A stretch of DNA of 64,000 nucleotides from Ophiobolus disseminans (Eukaryota; Ascomycota; Dothideomycetes; Pleosporales; Phaeosphaeriaceae), in assembly GCA_010093685.1 (NCBI GenBank), contig MU006240.1, positions 1-64,000 on the forward strand. The letters are read 5' to 3'. Shown here piece by piece: positions 8,601-19,180 of the stretch. Each line of letters begins with the position of its first letter. Positions within the stretch are counted from its first letter, which is position 1. Below the pieces are notes generated by a model, which saw only the letters and a program-made list of their open reading frames with translations, was not told the DNA's origin and did no database searches. A program made the translations under genes and the position numbers.

Positions 8601-9892
8601 AAGCCGACACAAGATAGATTTGGCGATACTACGAAACGTTGCAATGGTACTCACACCCTAAGATGCGCTCAGTGCCACCAAAGACAGGTACCTATCAATG
8701 TGTGAGTGGTACCTAGTCATTAGGTAAAGGAGAAAGAATCGGCACTTACGAAAGACCAGGTAAAGAACGACTCTTCCATGTAGCCGTAACGCGTTATGGG
8801 CAACGGTTGGTTGTGGTTGAGCTGCGCCTGACCTGTCCGGGCACATTCGCGAATCACAGGACCAACTGCATGCCACATTTCACTGAAAGGACCTGAGAAC
8901 CCGGTTCCCATCAAATTTGGATGTTTGTCGCCAGTCACATCGTCCCTGTAGGACTCGTTGTAGAGCATGGTCAGATCCTCGCCCCAGAATACGGACGATG
9001 GATGAGGGTTGCGCATGACCAAGCAGATAATCTCCCGAAATTGAATCGACCATCTGTCCATAGCCCCTAATGGCGTCTTTGCCCAGTCGATGCTTCTTAC
9101 AAACTGGAGATGATCTGAGAGAACACCTCTTGGGTGCGGTACTGTCCAGTCTGGTACGGAGGAATCCGGTGTAGACAGAGTTATCGCCGAGATACTTGAG
9201 GAGCTGTTTTCATCACGATCCTTGCCGAGGGAAACAAATGGAAATTTGGGTTGCTGCACATCTCCAATGATCTCCCGCGTCGGTATTGCCTCCGCAGAAG
9301 CTAAGGCCTTTGCTGCATCGTCATTCTGGTCGCCATATCCCTCTTTCTCGAGTCGCGGTGCTGATGCACATAATGGATTTTTTTCGGGAACATCTTGATT
9401 CTGGAAGATCGTGTGTGCGCTGATTAGTCGCCAGTTGGGATGAATCGAAAATCCAACCCATAGTAAGTTTTCAAACTCTATGGTGATCGGGTAGAGGTCT
9501 CGTGAGTCATTGAACCTGCTAACGATGGTCGCCCAGATTCGGAATTCGTCATGTGTGGCTCCGCCGCAGGTATGATCGCTATCGCTTAGTGATGCCACAG
9601 TTACCTTGCTCAGCAGCTGCTCTTGCTCTCTCATTGCCGCATTGCAAAAGACGGGCCTTATTGGAATTCGGCTTCCCTTCGAGTACTCGTCCATGTTGAG
9701 CACGAACGTAGGCCGGTTATCGAGTTCCAAAAGTTGTGGAAGACTGCATGTGTTGAGTACGTCAAGAGCAGAATCTTGCTGTTGAGCCTGTTGTAGGATA
9801 GAAGGGGTTGTAGGGAGCGGCAACTGGAAGAAGGAGCTGCCCATTGATTCTCGGTTTATATGATGTCTCAGCTCTGCGTGATGATAAAGCAA
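5612..9892 (-). CDS. Hybrid sensor histidine kinase (PAS-HisKA-HATPase-REC)
   Basis: A two-component hybrid kinase that should autophosphorylate on histidine and pass phosphate to its own receiver aspartate. Nine exons on the minus strand: 9892-8750, 8691-8655, 8557-8456, 8391-7600, 7537-7256, 7193-6941, 6884-6649, 6591-6440 and 6376-5612, giving about 1253 aa with every junction GT-AG and in frame. The N-terminus contains VFWGEDLTMLYNESY and FTWSFVPVFGGTERILGF across an exon join. A PAS-like segment reads ELSPMGMFLFSPHGALLEAN. The HisKA H-box is FIDITSHEMRNPLSA (His about 782), followed by N-, G1- and G2-type ATPase motifs (NLITNAIKFTM, DTGCGLS, GGSGLGL). The C-terminal receiver has VVEDNLVNQKV, LMDCEMPEMDG (Asp about 1177) and the K of VGKPF. 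No membrane segment was seen, so a cytosolic sensor is inferred. The ATG at 9844 is an alternative start. The signal sensed is unknown. One donor (GTTGGG, intron 6) is weak. Confidence 0.9.
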
Positions 9893-10420
9893 GGTACGTT
9901 GGGAATAGGATAAGCGTGCGTTTGTAGGGTGCGAATTTGGCCCGCGACGTGAAAGGACACGGCGAAGTTGTGCCTAGAATGTGGAAGACGTTTTGAGCAT
10001 GGGAGCGACGAATCGCATAGACGTGACTACCACCACTACGATCAGGTTGAGATTGGCAAGCACATCGCCGATAACACAGCTGGAGAGGTTGCGTTATATG
10101 ATGTGCGCCAATGCACCAAATCACTACTTAGAAATCAATGTGTCCTTTCGAAAGTTCTTCAGCGCGCCAGTTCCTGGCTTCTCAAAGATGTTGAGCGTCG
10201 TTCAAGTATCATCGCCATTGACTCGGCAGAGTTCATAGACAGATCGGTCACATTTGCGTGTTCAAAGCGCGCGAGATGAGGGCAGTGTCGTCCAGACAAG
10301 ATGAGATGAGGAGTTTTGTCATCACGCGCCAAACTCCTGGTTGTGGGTCACGTTAGTCGATGATGACGTCATACCTTTTCAACACCATCACAATGTCTTT
10401 CGCGTAACGTGCTGGATACC
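9893..10420. other. Intergenic; histidine kinase upstream region
   Basis: About 530 bp between the kinase start and the left end of the pogo-type element. Short frames exist on both strands but show no family motif. Nothing else recognised. Confidence 0.5.
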
Positions 10421-11286
10421 TAAGCGAGTGGGCCAGGCAAGCGAGTGGGCCACCCCACCAGCTTTGATTATCTACCTCAACTCTCTGTACAATGCCTCCA
10501 CCAAAACAAGCCCAAAAAGCTTCTCGTGAAACTAAAATATATATCGCAATTTCCGCTCTTAAACAAAATCAAATTCTGTCTTATAGAGATGCTGCGCGGA
10601 CGTTCGAAGTCGCCCGAATGACGCTCACGCGCCGACGCGCTGGCAAGCTTGTCCGACGCGATTGCCAGCCTAACTCAAAGAAGCTCACCCAGAGAGAAAA
10701 GGAGGTGATAGTCAGTTATATACTTAACTTGGATCAACGTGGATTTGCGCCTACGTACGCAGCCGTACGTGATATGGCGGATAAGCAGCTGGCTGCGCGC
10801 GGCGCAGGCCAGGTTGGGCAGAAGTGGCCCGCCAACTTTGTTGAGCGTACAGACAGCCTCACGACGCGTTTTAATCGAGCGTACGATAGGCAGAGAGCTC
10901 TATGTGAGGATCCTGTATTAATTAGGAGCTGGTTTAAGCTTGTAGAGCAGACAAAGGCTAAGTACGGCATTTGTGATGAGGACGTCTACAACTTTGACGA
11001 GGCTGGCTTTATGATGGGCAAGATCACAACTCAGCTTGTCGTGACAGCGTTAGAGAGAAGAGGCAGGCTAAAGGCTGTTCAGCCAGGCAATCGCGAGTGG
11101 GTGACAGTAATCCAAGGTATCAACGCTGCTGGCTAGACTATCCTACCGTTCATTATCTTTGCTGGCAAGCACCACTTATCTGCCTGGTACGAGGAGGACA
11201 TCCCGCGCAACTGGGCTATCGCCGTTAGCGACAATGGCTAGACTACTAATGAGCTTGGAGTTAAGTGGCTAAAGCACTTTATCAAG

Positions 11287-11422
11287 TGTCAACATGTGAG
11301 AAGGAGGGTTGAGGAAGAAGTTGGTTGATTGATAGAGACTATCGAAGAGAGCGAATATATATCCTCCTGTTACATAAGCGGTGATGACACACGCTACTCC
11401 AGAGTAGGTGTAGATGCTGACA
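11287..11422 (-). mobile_element. 136-bp solo LTR with 5-bp target duplication
   Basis: Begins TGTCAACATG and ends GATGCTGACA (near-perfect inverted termini, TG...CA). It is flanked by TCAAG at 11282-11286 and 11423-11427. It sits inside the transposase codons between FIK and HTEGKV. Read on the minus strand it contains a TATA-like GGATATATATTCG, suggesting that orientation. No matching internal retrotransposon was found in the window. Confidence 0.8.
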
Positions 11423-12389
11423 TCAAGCATACAGAGGGCAAGGTAGTTGGGGCGCGTCGGCTGCTTATCCTTGACGGCCATGAGAGCCACCAGTCTCTCG
11501 AGTTCCAAGAGCTCTGCAAGGAGAACAACATGTATACGCTTTGTATGCCACCTCACTCATCCCACCTACTTTAGCCTCTTGACGTTGGCTGCTTCTCGCC
11601 GTTAAAGCGCGCGTACAGCCGTGAGGTTGAGGCTCTGATCCGCCACCACATCAATCACATCACCAAGCTTGAATTCCTGCCAGTCTTCAAGGCAGCGTTT
11701 GATCGAGCGTTCACGCCAGCCAATATCTGCTTAGCCTTCCGCGGCACAGGCCTTGTTCCTCTACAGCCAGATGCTGTTCTATCAAAGCTAGACGTGCAGC
11801 TCCGTATGCCTACTCCAGTTGCTCTACCAATGGCTCTTTAGGAGGCCCGTACGCCGAGCAACGTACGTGAGCTTATTTCGCAGTCGTTGAACGTACGCAT
11901 AGGAAAGAAGTTGAGGATTGACTGAGGTTGTATTGTAGAAGCTATGGAAATTTTATGTAGGTGAGTGACCATAAACAGCGCTAGTCTTAGATAGGCATCA
12001 TCCCATCACCAAACCGTGACAGCCTAAGGCTCAATCAACGTTAATACGTGATCGTGTGCGACGGCATAAGAGCTCGTCGCCAGCCTTAATTATCTAGGCG
12101 ATTAACCAGCTCAAGAAGGAGGCAGAGGTGATAATGCTCTCGGCTAAGCTAATGCGCGATCGGATTACCAGCCTTGAGAGGGCTAACAAGGCAGCAACAG
12201 AACGTAGGCAGCGTTGAAAGAAGCGAATACAGAAGCATAGGATCTTAGCAAAGGGAGAGGGAGAGGATACTCTGGCTTAAAAGGAGGCTGACCAGCAGAT
12301 AGAGCGTGAACAGCGTCAAGGTAGAGAGCGATCAGGCCTCAGCCGCCAGGCTCTGGCGCGCTGCAAGAGATGCAGAGAGACTGGACATA

Positions 12390-12614
12390 TGTGAGATCGG
12401 AGGGTTAATCAGATCGTGGGACGATAAATAATGTTGATCAGTATTGATTATAATTAATAGTTGTGTCTTCATTGTGTGTCTTCTGTGTTCTCTCGAGGGG
12501 TCTCCTCTGCTTATCTTTATCTTCCTTATCCTAAGTCTGCGCTAGCAGTAATCCAGCACATGATCAGTTCTGCCGTCTCTGAGCGCCCTGCTGAAAGGCT
12601 GATCACATCTGACA
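12390..12614 (-). repeat. 3' LTR of the copia element (lightly mutated)
   Basis: 225 bp. Retains the TGA/TCA sites that are mutated to TAA/TTA in the partner LTR at 17663-17887. Confidence 0.88.
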
Positions 12615-12683
12615 CACCCCCTCAGCTTAAACGTCAGGATCAAGCTGAACCTACAGTGCTACTATCTTCTGCGCGCTATTTGC

Positions 12684-15600
12684 TCAAAGGTCTAGGGCTT
12701 CTAATTGATTGTTTATCCATCCTATATCTGCTTCTGGCCTTTGTTGTTCTTCTATATCAATAAGTCCCATCTGTTGTAGGAACCTAGCCCACTGATTTGC
12801 TGGCAATGGCTTTGTAAGTCTGTCGGCGAGCATCTTGCTTGACTCCACGTAGATCACCTTGATCGACTTACTCTAAGCCTCTTGCCTAAGCTAGTAGTTG
12901 TGGATATCGACATGCCGTAGCTTCGTGATCAACTAGGAGATCTCTTCTAAGATCAACCAAATCGTTTGCGTGTTATCGCATTGTATAGTAATTGTTTAGT
13001 TAGCTAACTAAATTTGTAGCTTAGTGAGCAGCATCTAGATAAACATAGCCTCTTTTGCTACTTGTAAGAGCGCGAGCAGTTTAGCTTCTGTAGTCGACGT
13101 TGTAATTGTATTTTGTTTATTTGCTCTCTATGCGATTAGTCCTCTAAACAGTTTAATTACGTATCCTTAGGAGCTCTTGCGATCTAGAGTATTGTCAGCA
13201 AATAAGGTATCGCTAGCAATAACTAGGTAATCTTCTCTACCTAGTTGCAGTGCGAGCGTTCGTGTACAGTTTAGGTATAGGATTACGCAATTAGCAGCTA
13301 ACTAGTGATTAGGCCTAAGATTTGTAAGGAATTGTGCTAGACGTAATACTGCGAAGGCCGTGTCGGGTCTTGTGTTAACTGCTGCGAAGAGTAGTGATCT
13401 AATCTTTCGTTAGTAGAGGTTGATCTCTCTAGGAGTAGCGAAGCCCTCTTAGGGCAGCAATTCGGCTTTGATTATTAGTGTATTGCACTTAATAGAGTAA
13501 TTGCTCACTAATTAGATAATCTTCTTAAGGTATGCTAATTAGGAGATCTATATCTTTTGTTAGAATTGATCCCTAATTACCTCTATGCCTAAGAACTAAT
13601 GTAGATCGTCTCTACCTGTTATGCTATACTTCTTTTTTATGTCCTTAATAGCTGCTTGTGCTTCTAATCTACGGTTCTTGCTGTATATTACAATTATATC
13701 GTTAACGTAGAAGAACACAAAGATCCCTTAACAGATTATGCAATATAGCTCGTGTAGAACGGTAGTAAAGCTACGGCTTCTGAGGTATATAGTGAAGTCT
13801 CGTTGCTAGAGCAGTAGCGAGATCCGGAGGCCGTAAAGGGCTTTGTTAAGCTTTAGGATTTTTCCGTACTACGCATAGCTACACGGCATTCTTATGTATA
13901 CAAGTCGATCGATTAGAGCGTTTGCGAAAGCGTTGGTTACGTCGTACTACTTAAGTTTAAGATTAAAGCGAGCGGCAATCGCAAGCGCAATTTGAAAGGA
14001 TCGGCCTGCTAGCGTAGCAGCGTAGGTCTCCTAAGCAGTGACATTGCGTTATTAATCGCCCTAAACGACTAAGCGCGCTTTGCACTTAACAAAACAATAA
14101 TCCTTATTAATCTTGTAGGTGTATACCTACATAGAATTAAGTATCTAAGTGCCTGTTAGTCGTGCTTCTTGCGTTAGGACTTCTAACTATAAGTTTAATT
14201 GCTTATAGCTTAAGAGGTAATCCTCTTTAGCTTTCTTGAACAACTAGTAGAATAAGTAATTCTCCTTAAGTTAATTTAGGCTCGGTGCTAGCGGGAGCTC
14301 GCTTAAATGAGGCATTTAGCTATAGCCTTAGCCCTTAAGCAATTGATTAACCGCCGCACTATTAAGTTTCTTGTTGTTTAGTTGTTAAACTTTTCCTGCT
14401 CTCGCACCTACTATAAACGCTGCAGCCTATAGGTCTATCTAATTATGCTAGAGGCTCTCACTAACGGATTGTAATCCTATATTAGCACTACGTGGATTAG
14501 GTCTCTTGCTGCGGCTCGCGCTCAAGGGGTAATTAATCCTATAGTTTAGTAGCTGCGCAAGGGCGACGTTCTAACTCTTAAATTTAAGAGGATTATCTAC
14601 CTACCTTAATTCCTGCGCTGTCATAAGGTTCGTTAAGAGGGCTACTAGTAGAGGCGTTAGCGGTAGTAAGAGGTAAGCTGCTCGAACCTTTCTTCCGCTA
14701 TTATTATATTAATTAGGTGTTGATTCCTATACTTGTTCTTCGTTAAAAGACTTATCTTCAAGGAACAACTGTGTTTCCTCTTGCTCGTTGTTAATCCCTA
14801 GGGGAAGCTCTACAGTCCTAATCTACGCCTCGATCTCTTCGAGAGTGCTGTGCATTAGGTTATCTATAATATCCTTCTTATCTCTAGTAAAGATTAATAC
14901 CTCGTTAAATACGACGTTACGTGTAGTAATCACCTTAGACATAGTAGGAACCTATATACGAAAGATGTTTGTAGATCGATATCTAACTAGGTATCTAATC
15001 TATGCCTTAGGATCAAGTCGCTATAGCTTGCTCTTACCTCGTTTCGTATTATCTGTTATTGCAAATGCCTTACACCTGTATACTTGTAGGTAACCTTAGT
15101 ATAGCTTGCGCGGTAAGGTAACAATCCTGTTTTAATAGGCGTTGTAAGTAAAAAACTCTTCGTACGGTAATCTCTATCGATTCGCATATTGCGGTGTTCG
15201 ATTATAGAGATATATAGCTAATCGAGAGATCTTAGGCTATAGTAGCTATAGCAGGTTAGCGTCGAGTCGCATTGCTTGTCCTTTCTTCTTAATTACACTC
15301 TCTAAGCGTTCTACTCTACTATTCTGTAATTAGGTGTCTAGAGCAGAAGGCTTAAAACGGATGCCTTAGGATTCTACCTAACGAGCCACTTCTAGCTTAA
15401 CTGTAACGATCTCGTTATTAGTTTTGATAATCTTAATAGTAATGTTAAACTAAGTCTTTATAAGGATTACAAAAGACTCGAGCGCCTTAATAATTAATTG
15501 CGCTGTTTAATTGTCCTTAAAATAGTAGTCCTACATAAACCTAGTCACTTAATCTATAATTAGTATTTAGCTTTTCTCTTTTATTAAGCTGTTAGCTTTA

Positions 15601-17585
15601 TAATCGTGAAAGTCGAGTGAGACGCGTTCTTCTAGAGCCTTATCGATCCTGCGTAGCGTGCGGCGGATTAGCTGTTTGGCTTTTGCTCTTCTACAGGCGT
15701 CGCAGTTAACTGTAAGTACTCTAGCAATCTTTACTCCCTTAGACTGTTGTACAAGATGCTCGAGCGCGCTAAGTCCTAGGTGTTCTAATCTCTTGTGCTA
15801 GATTAGCGCTCGTACGCGTTGTCGTAGATTGTAGCGCAGCTTTGCTGCTCTAGCGGCTATTATTACGTAGTTAGTGATTAGATTTGCTTTGATTACCTAC
15901 TGTCTATACTGCTTAGTAAGATTAGCGATTAGACTATTAGTTTGTAACTGTCGAAGAACTGTTAGGTTATGTTTAGTATCCTACTAGAGACCTTGCAAGC
16001 GGAGTATCCTAAAAGAGATAAGGTTGCAGAGCAGATTAGGATAGTAGGCTACGTCCTTTAAGTGTAGTTAGCTTTAATTGCTGCCACTAGCTACTATTAG
16101 GGTAACTAATCTATATGCCTTAATCTATACTCGTAAGTTGCCTGCTAATAGGAAGTCTCCTTGCGTTGCTAATCTTGTTCTAGTGAATTAACTAATATCG
16201 TTAGAGATATAATATGTTAATCTAGAGTTAAGGATCTATAATCGTTGTAGAGGGTACGTAACCTAGCTAGCTTTAAACGAGGCCTCGATAAACGTATAGT
16301 TAATCTCTCTAATTTTCCGACTATAGAGTTAGTCGTCTTGCTTAACTGTAGGGGTCGCTATGTGCGACTTCTTTATTAATAGGGTTTTAGATCGTGCTAG
16401 TCGCTTAGCGCTGCGAATTGTTTCTTGTATAGATAGGCTGTTGTTAATACGTAATTAGACTTAATCTATTCTATCTTCTTAGAGTTACCACTAAGTTAGT
16501 GCGTTGCCTAGGTGCGTGTACTAGCAGTCCTTAAGTGCGTGTCTTATATCGCATGCTTCGCACTTGCTCGTAGTTTATTAAATAGGGTTTGATCTAGTGG
16601 CTCTAGCAGCTATAATCTGCTTTTGGCCTTAGCGGCTCTTCCGCTTCTGCCTAGGATTGTCTAACCCGTTCTTATAGAGCGTTAGTGCTCTACCTACAGC
16701 GGCTGCTCTAAAGGCTGCCTTTGCTGTCTTCGCTCTCGATAGGTAGAACAGCTGCATGTAGTCTTAGTATTCGCGGATTATGTCTTTGACTGTAATCAAG
16801 GGGTTTTTTAGCCTATTAGCTGCAAATAATATCGTCTATTGTTCTAAGTGCTTAGCTGTAGCTTAGGTGAAGTCCTCCTTAATATACGTGTCTAGTTAGC
16901 ACTTAGGTATTCTAACGGCTTTGCCCTCAGTCGTAGCGTGATTAACTTCCGTGAGCTATGTTTCCTAAGAGGCGATTATTCTAGGAGCCTTTATCGCATT
17001 TCTGTACCGCTCTTAGGCTTCCTTAATCTCGTCTCTAGTATTAATGCTAACAGTAGCTATTAGGTTAGTAATCTACTAACGATGTGATTGTCTTACTCTA
17101 TAGTAGTTTGTGTATAGGTAGTTGTTAACCGTTCGCTGTATCTCCTGCGTAATCTTGTCGAACGCAGCTTGCTCTTGCGTGTACTTGTAATCTTCTGCTT
17201 TATAGCGATCTATCTCTAGCTTATAGATCTCTAAATCTTCTTTATACGATGCCTTCGCGTTCGTAGCGAGGTCTGTAGGTTAAGTAGGTATAAATAGTGC
17301 GATGTCGCCGTGAGCGTTAATCGCTTATTGCGCGGCGGCGTGCGCGTTAATCGCTTGTTGCGCGGCGGCGTGCGCGTTAATCGCTTGTTGCGACGCTTAA
17401 TAGTCGCTTAGTTAAGGCATTAGTAGCACCTCTAGTTTAGTGAGGGGTTAGATCATGAGGTTCGGATCTATCTTTTCCTACACGCATAGGGAGTTAGCGC
17501 GCGTCTTAATCTAGCGCAGCCACTTAATCTAGTTCGTGTAATTATTTAGGATCACTAAGGAGTCTTGTAGAGGTAGTGTAGACAT
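12684..17585 (-). pseudogene. Copia gag-pol polyprotein, RIP-degraded
   Basis: Reading leftward from an ATG at 17585, the gag part contains a thrice-repeated INAHAAAQQ-type segment. An integrase-like zone near 15.4-15.7 kb reads CDACRRAKAKQL...RVSLDFHDY. The reverse-transcriptase zone is near 14 kb (VYTYKINKDY, CKARLVV). The RNase H tail is at 12684-12900 (SSKMLADRLTKPLPANQWAR) and ends in TGA at 12684-12686. The last 200 bp are free of stops, whereas the rest has very many TAG/TAA codons at Gln and Trp positions. So the element is autonomous in origin but dead. Domain order (integrase before RT) places it in Ty1/copia. Confidence 0.82.
17311..17396 (-). repeat. Three tandem 30-bp units inside copia gag
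   Basis: The unit TGCGCGTTAATCGCTTGTTG plus CGCGGCGGCG is repeated three times with few changes. Read on the minus strand it encodes a ten-residue Ala/Gln-rich repeat in the gag protein. Confidence 0.8.
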
Positions 17586-17662
17586 CCTTTTAATAGGTTG
17601 CAGAGTTTTCTCGCGTTAGTTAGTTCTAATCCTCGTTTGGTTAAGGCAGTGAGACTCTTAAT

Positions 17663-17887
17663 TGTGAGATTAGAGGGTTAATTAGATCGTAGGACGATAA
17701 ATAATGTTAATTAGTATTAATTATAATTAATAGTCGTGTCTTCATTGTGTGTCTTCTGTGTTCTCTCGAGGGGTCTCCTCTGCTTATCTTTATCTTCCTT
17801 ATCCTAAGTCTGCGCTAGCAGTAATCCAGCACATAATTAGTTCTGCCGTCTCTAAGCGCCCTGCTAAAAGGCTGATCACATCTAACA
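17663..17887 (-). repeat. 5' LTR of the copia element (RIP-mutated)
   Basis: 225 bp, partner of 12390-12614. Carries TTA/TAA/TAG where the partner has TCA/TGA/TGG. Confidence 0.88.
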
Positions 17888-18041
17888 ACATAACTCTCGT
17901 ACGTGCAAGAAAAAATACTTTAGATATTGATTAATCTACTATATTAATATCTACATGTTATCTCTTAAGGCAGCTAAGATATACGCCTGTAGAGGTGCAC
18001 GAAGTTAGTAGGGTAGCCTACTCGCTTCCCTAGCCCACTTA

Positions 18042-18388
18042 CGCGCACGCTAAACACTATCTTAGCGATCTTAAATTTAAAGCTATACAACGCAATATAA
18101 TAGCTTAATATTAATAAAAACGTAGTGTTGTAGTAACTATATACTTGCAATTAACTTATACTATCTAAACTTTTATAGAAGGTTAATATTAGAGTTATAT
18201 AATATAACTTTAGGTATTGTAGTAGATAGCTTATCTTAAGCTTAAACACTAGCGTAAGCAGCGCTAGCGCGTTTTTAACGCTTATTACTTAATACGATTA
18301 CTTATAAAGCTAGTTACTTATAGTATTAAGCTTATTAGATAGCTTTAAGTTTATACGCGCGTTTAGCTGCTTTCTTAGCTTGCTTAAG
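18042..18388. other. AT-rich RIP-decayed spacer
   Basis: Strongly TA-rich sequence between the right end of the pogo element and the 5' end of the type A element. No coding family, terminal repeat or duplication was recognised. Confidence 0.5.
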
Positions 18389-18789
18389 CTCTATCCCAGG
18401 GCGCCATGTAGAGGTAGCCCTGCCTCCGGTATTCCTAAGGACTAGATATACGCGTACGTCGGCGTTGTTTTTGTCACGCCCCCTCTCACTCCAGTAAAAC
18501 TTTAAGGTATTAGTCTACTTAGGTTCCCAACGTTAGATAAAGCTAAGATGTAGATATGTTACTTAGCGCGACAGGTTGCACCGTTACAACAACTTGCATT
18601 AAGATCGTATATATACTTAAGGTGCTTAGGGTTGGGGTTGCGCAGCTTAGCAGGGGCGACGCGGTGAAAACGTAAGTATGATATTACGCGACTGCAATCA
18701 CCTAAACAACAAACGCAGTTTGCGCAAGCAGCGCGTTTGCACTGCAAGAGCGCAGGATAGATAAATTTGTAGCAGGTAGATAATACAAG
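18389..18789 (+). other. Non-coding leader of type A element, copy 2 (5' part)
   Basis: Inverted homology to 4430-4806, beginning CTCTATCCCAGGGCGCC. It is then interrupted by a solo LTR after the duplicated ACAAG; the leader resumes at 19149. Gives an independent view of the type A 5' terminus. Confidence 0.6.
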
Positions 18790-19148
18790 TGTAAGGGGCC
18801 AGGCTGAAGACAGCAGGAAGGCTAGGTTGAACAGAGATGAATTCGATGGAGTCTATCTAGAGCGAGAGAGCAGACTGACTTTATAGCAGACTGCTGGCTT
18901 CTGGAAGTTTCTACATACATCAGCATTTGTCAGCTGTCAGAAGAACATATCTTGTTCTGGCTAGTTCCAGGACATTCCATGACGTTCCAGGACATTCCAT
19001 GACATTCCAGGACATTCCAGGACATTCCATGATGTTCCAGGACATTCCATGACATTCCAGGACATTCCAGGACATTCCATGATGTTCCATGCTCTTCCAT
19101 TGAACCGAAGTGACTCCACTGAGGATAGCAGAGGTCTAACCTCTTACA
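18790..19148. mobile_element. 359-bp solo LTR with 5-bp target duplication
   Basis: Starts TGTAAGGGGCC and ends ACCTCTTACA (TGTAAG/CTTACA inverted termini). It is flanked by ACAAG at 18785-18789 and 19149-19153. The leader of the related copy at 4315-4806 lacks this segment and is continuous across the site, so it is an insertion. Little RIP is visible, in contrast to the decayed host, which points to a later arrival. It contains a 10-bp-unit minisatellite. No internal retrotransposon region remains. Confidence 0.85.
18967..19096. repeat. Minisatellite of thirteen 10-bp units inside the solo LTR
   Basis: Units alternate between CCAGGACATT (A) and CCATGACATT or close variants (B). The order A B A B A A B A B A A B contains a five-unit, 50-bp higher-order block (A-B-A-A-B) present twice, followed by CCATGCTCTT. 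The unit length equals about one helical turn. Confidence 0.9.
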
Positions 19149-19180
19149 ACAAGCAAGATTTACACACGCGCATTAACGCT

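Larger units (their letters stand above)
12390..17887 (-). mobile_element. Full-length Ty1/copia LTR retrotransposon with 225-bp LTRs
   Basis: Two 225-bp LTRs (12390-12614 and 17663-17887) bound the element. Both start TGTGAGAT on the plus strand and end ATCT(G/A)ACA. The target duplication ACATA is at 12385-12389 and 17888-17892. A purine tract (CTGAGGGGGTG on the minus strand) abuts the 12614 side, so the element is transcribed leftward. The LTRs differ at 13 positions by my alignment, all transitions; 12 are C-to-T or G-to-A in the 17.7 kb copy, so the difference reflects RIP more than age. It interrupts the pogo transposase knuckle. Confidence 0.88.
10492..17934 (+). pseudogene. Pogo/Fot-family DDE transposase, split by nested elements
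   Basis: Starts at the ATG at 10492. N-terminal helix-turn-helix (YRDAARTFEVARMTLTRR) resembles the CENP-B/psq DNA-binding domain. The DDE core shows YNFDEAGFMMG, VSDNG, LLILDGHESH and PPHSSHLL-PLDV. The C-terminus carries a CX2CX4HX4C zinc knuckle that is split: CKRC...GH is at 12364-12388, and the final Cys and the stop are at 17888-17934, after the copia element. Removing one TSD copy with each inserted element rejoins the frame at both sites. Additional damage: TAG at 11134, 11239, 11572 and 11839 (W or Q positions), a TGA near 11923 and many stops between 11940 and 12290. All are transitions compatible with RIP. Not functional. Confidence 0.8.
10421..18041 (+). mobile_element. Pogo/Fot-type DNA transposon with two nested LTR insertions
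   Basis: The left end at 10421-10460 contains the unit AAGCGAGTGGGCC twice and matches, inverted, the right end at 18008-18041 (GGGTAGCCTACTCGCTTCCC and onward). The differences are mainly C/T or G/A changes as expected from RIP. Between them lies one CENP-B/DDE-type transposase gene interrupted by a 136-bp solo LTR and a 5498-bp copia element. Exact termini are uncertain by a few bases because of the repeated unit at the left end; a TA flank is present on both sides. Confidence 0.7.

Noticed and set aside
17311..17396. Possible CRISPR-like direct repeats
   Set aside because: Contiguous tandem units without spacers, inside a retrotransposon gag gene of a eukaryote.
10421..18041. Reading the TAG-rich genes as using a reassigned amber codon
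   Set aside because: Flanking genes use normal stops, TAA/TGA stops also occur, and the partner LTR shows the same changes in non-coding DNA, so RIP is the simpler explanation.
18967..19096. Possible telomere-like repeat
   Set aside because: The unit is 10 bp CCAGGACATT, unlike TTAGGG, and lies within an LTR.
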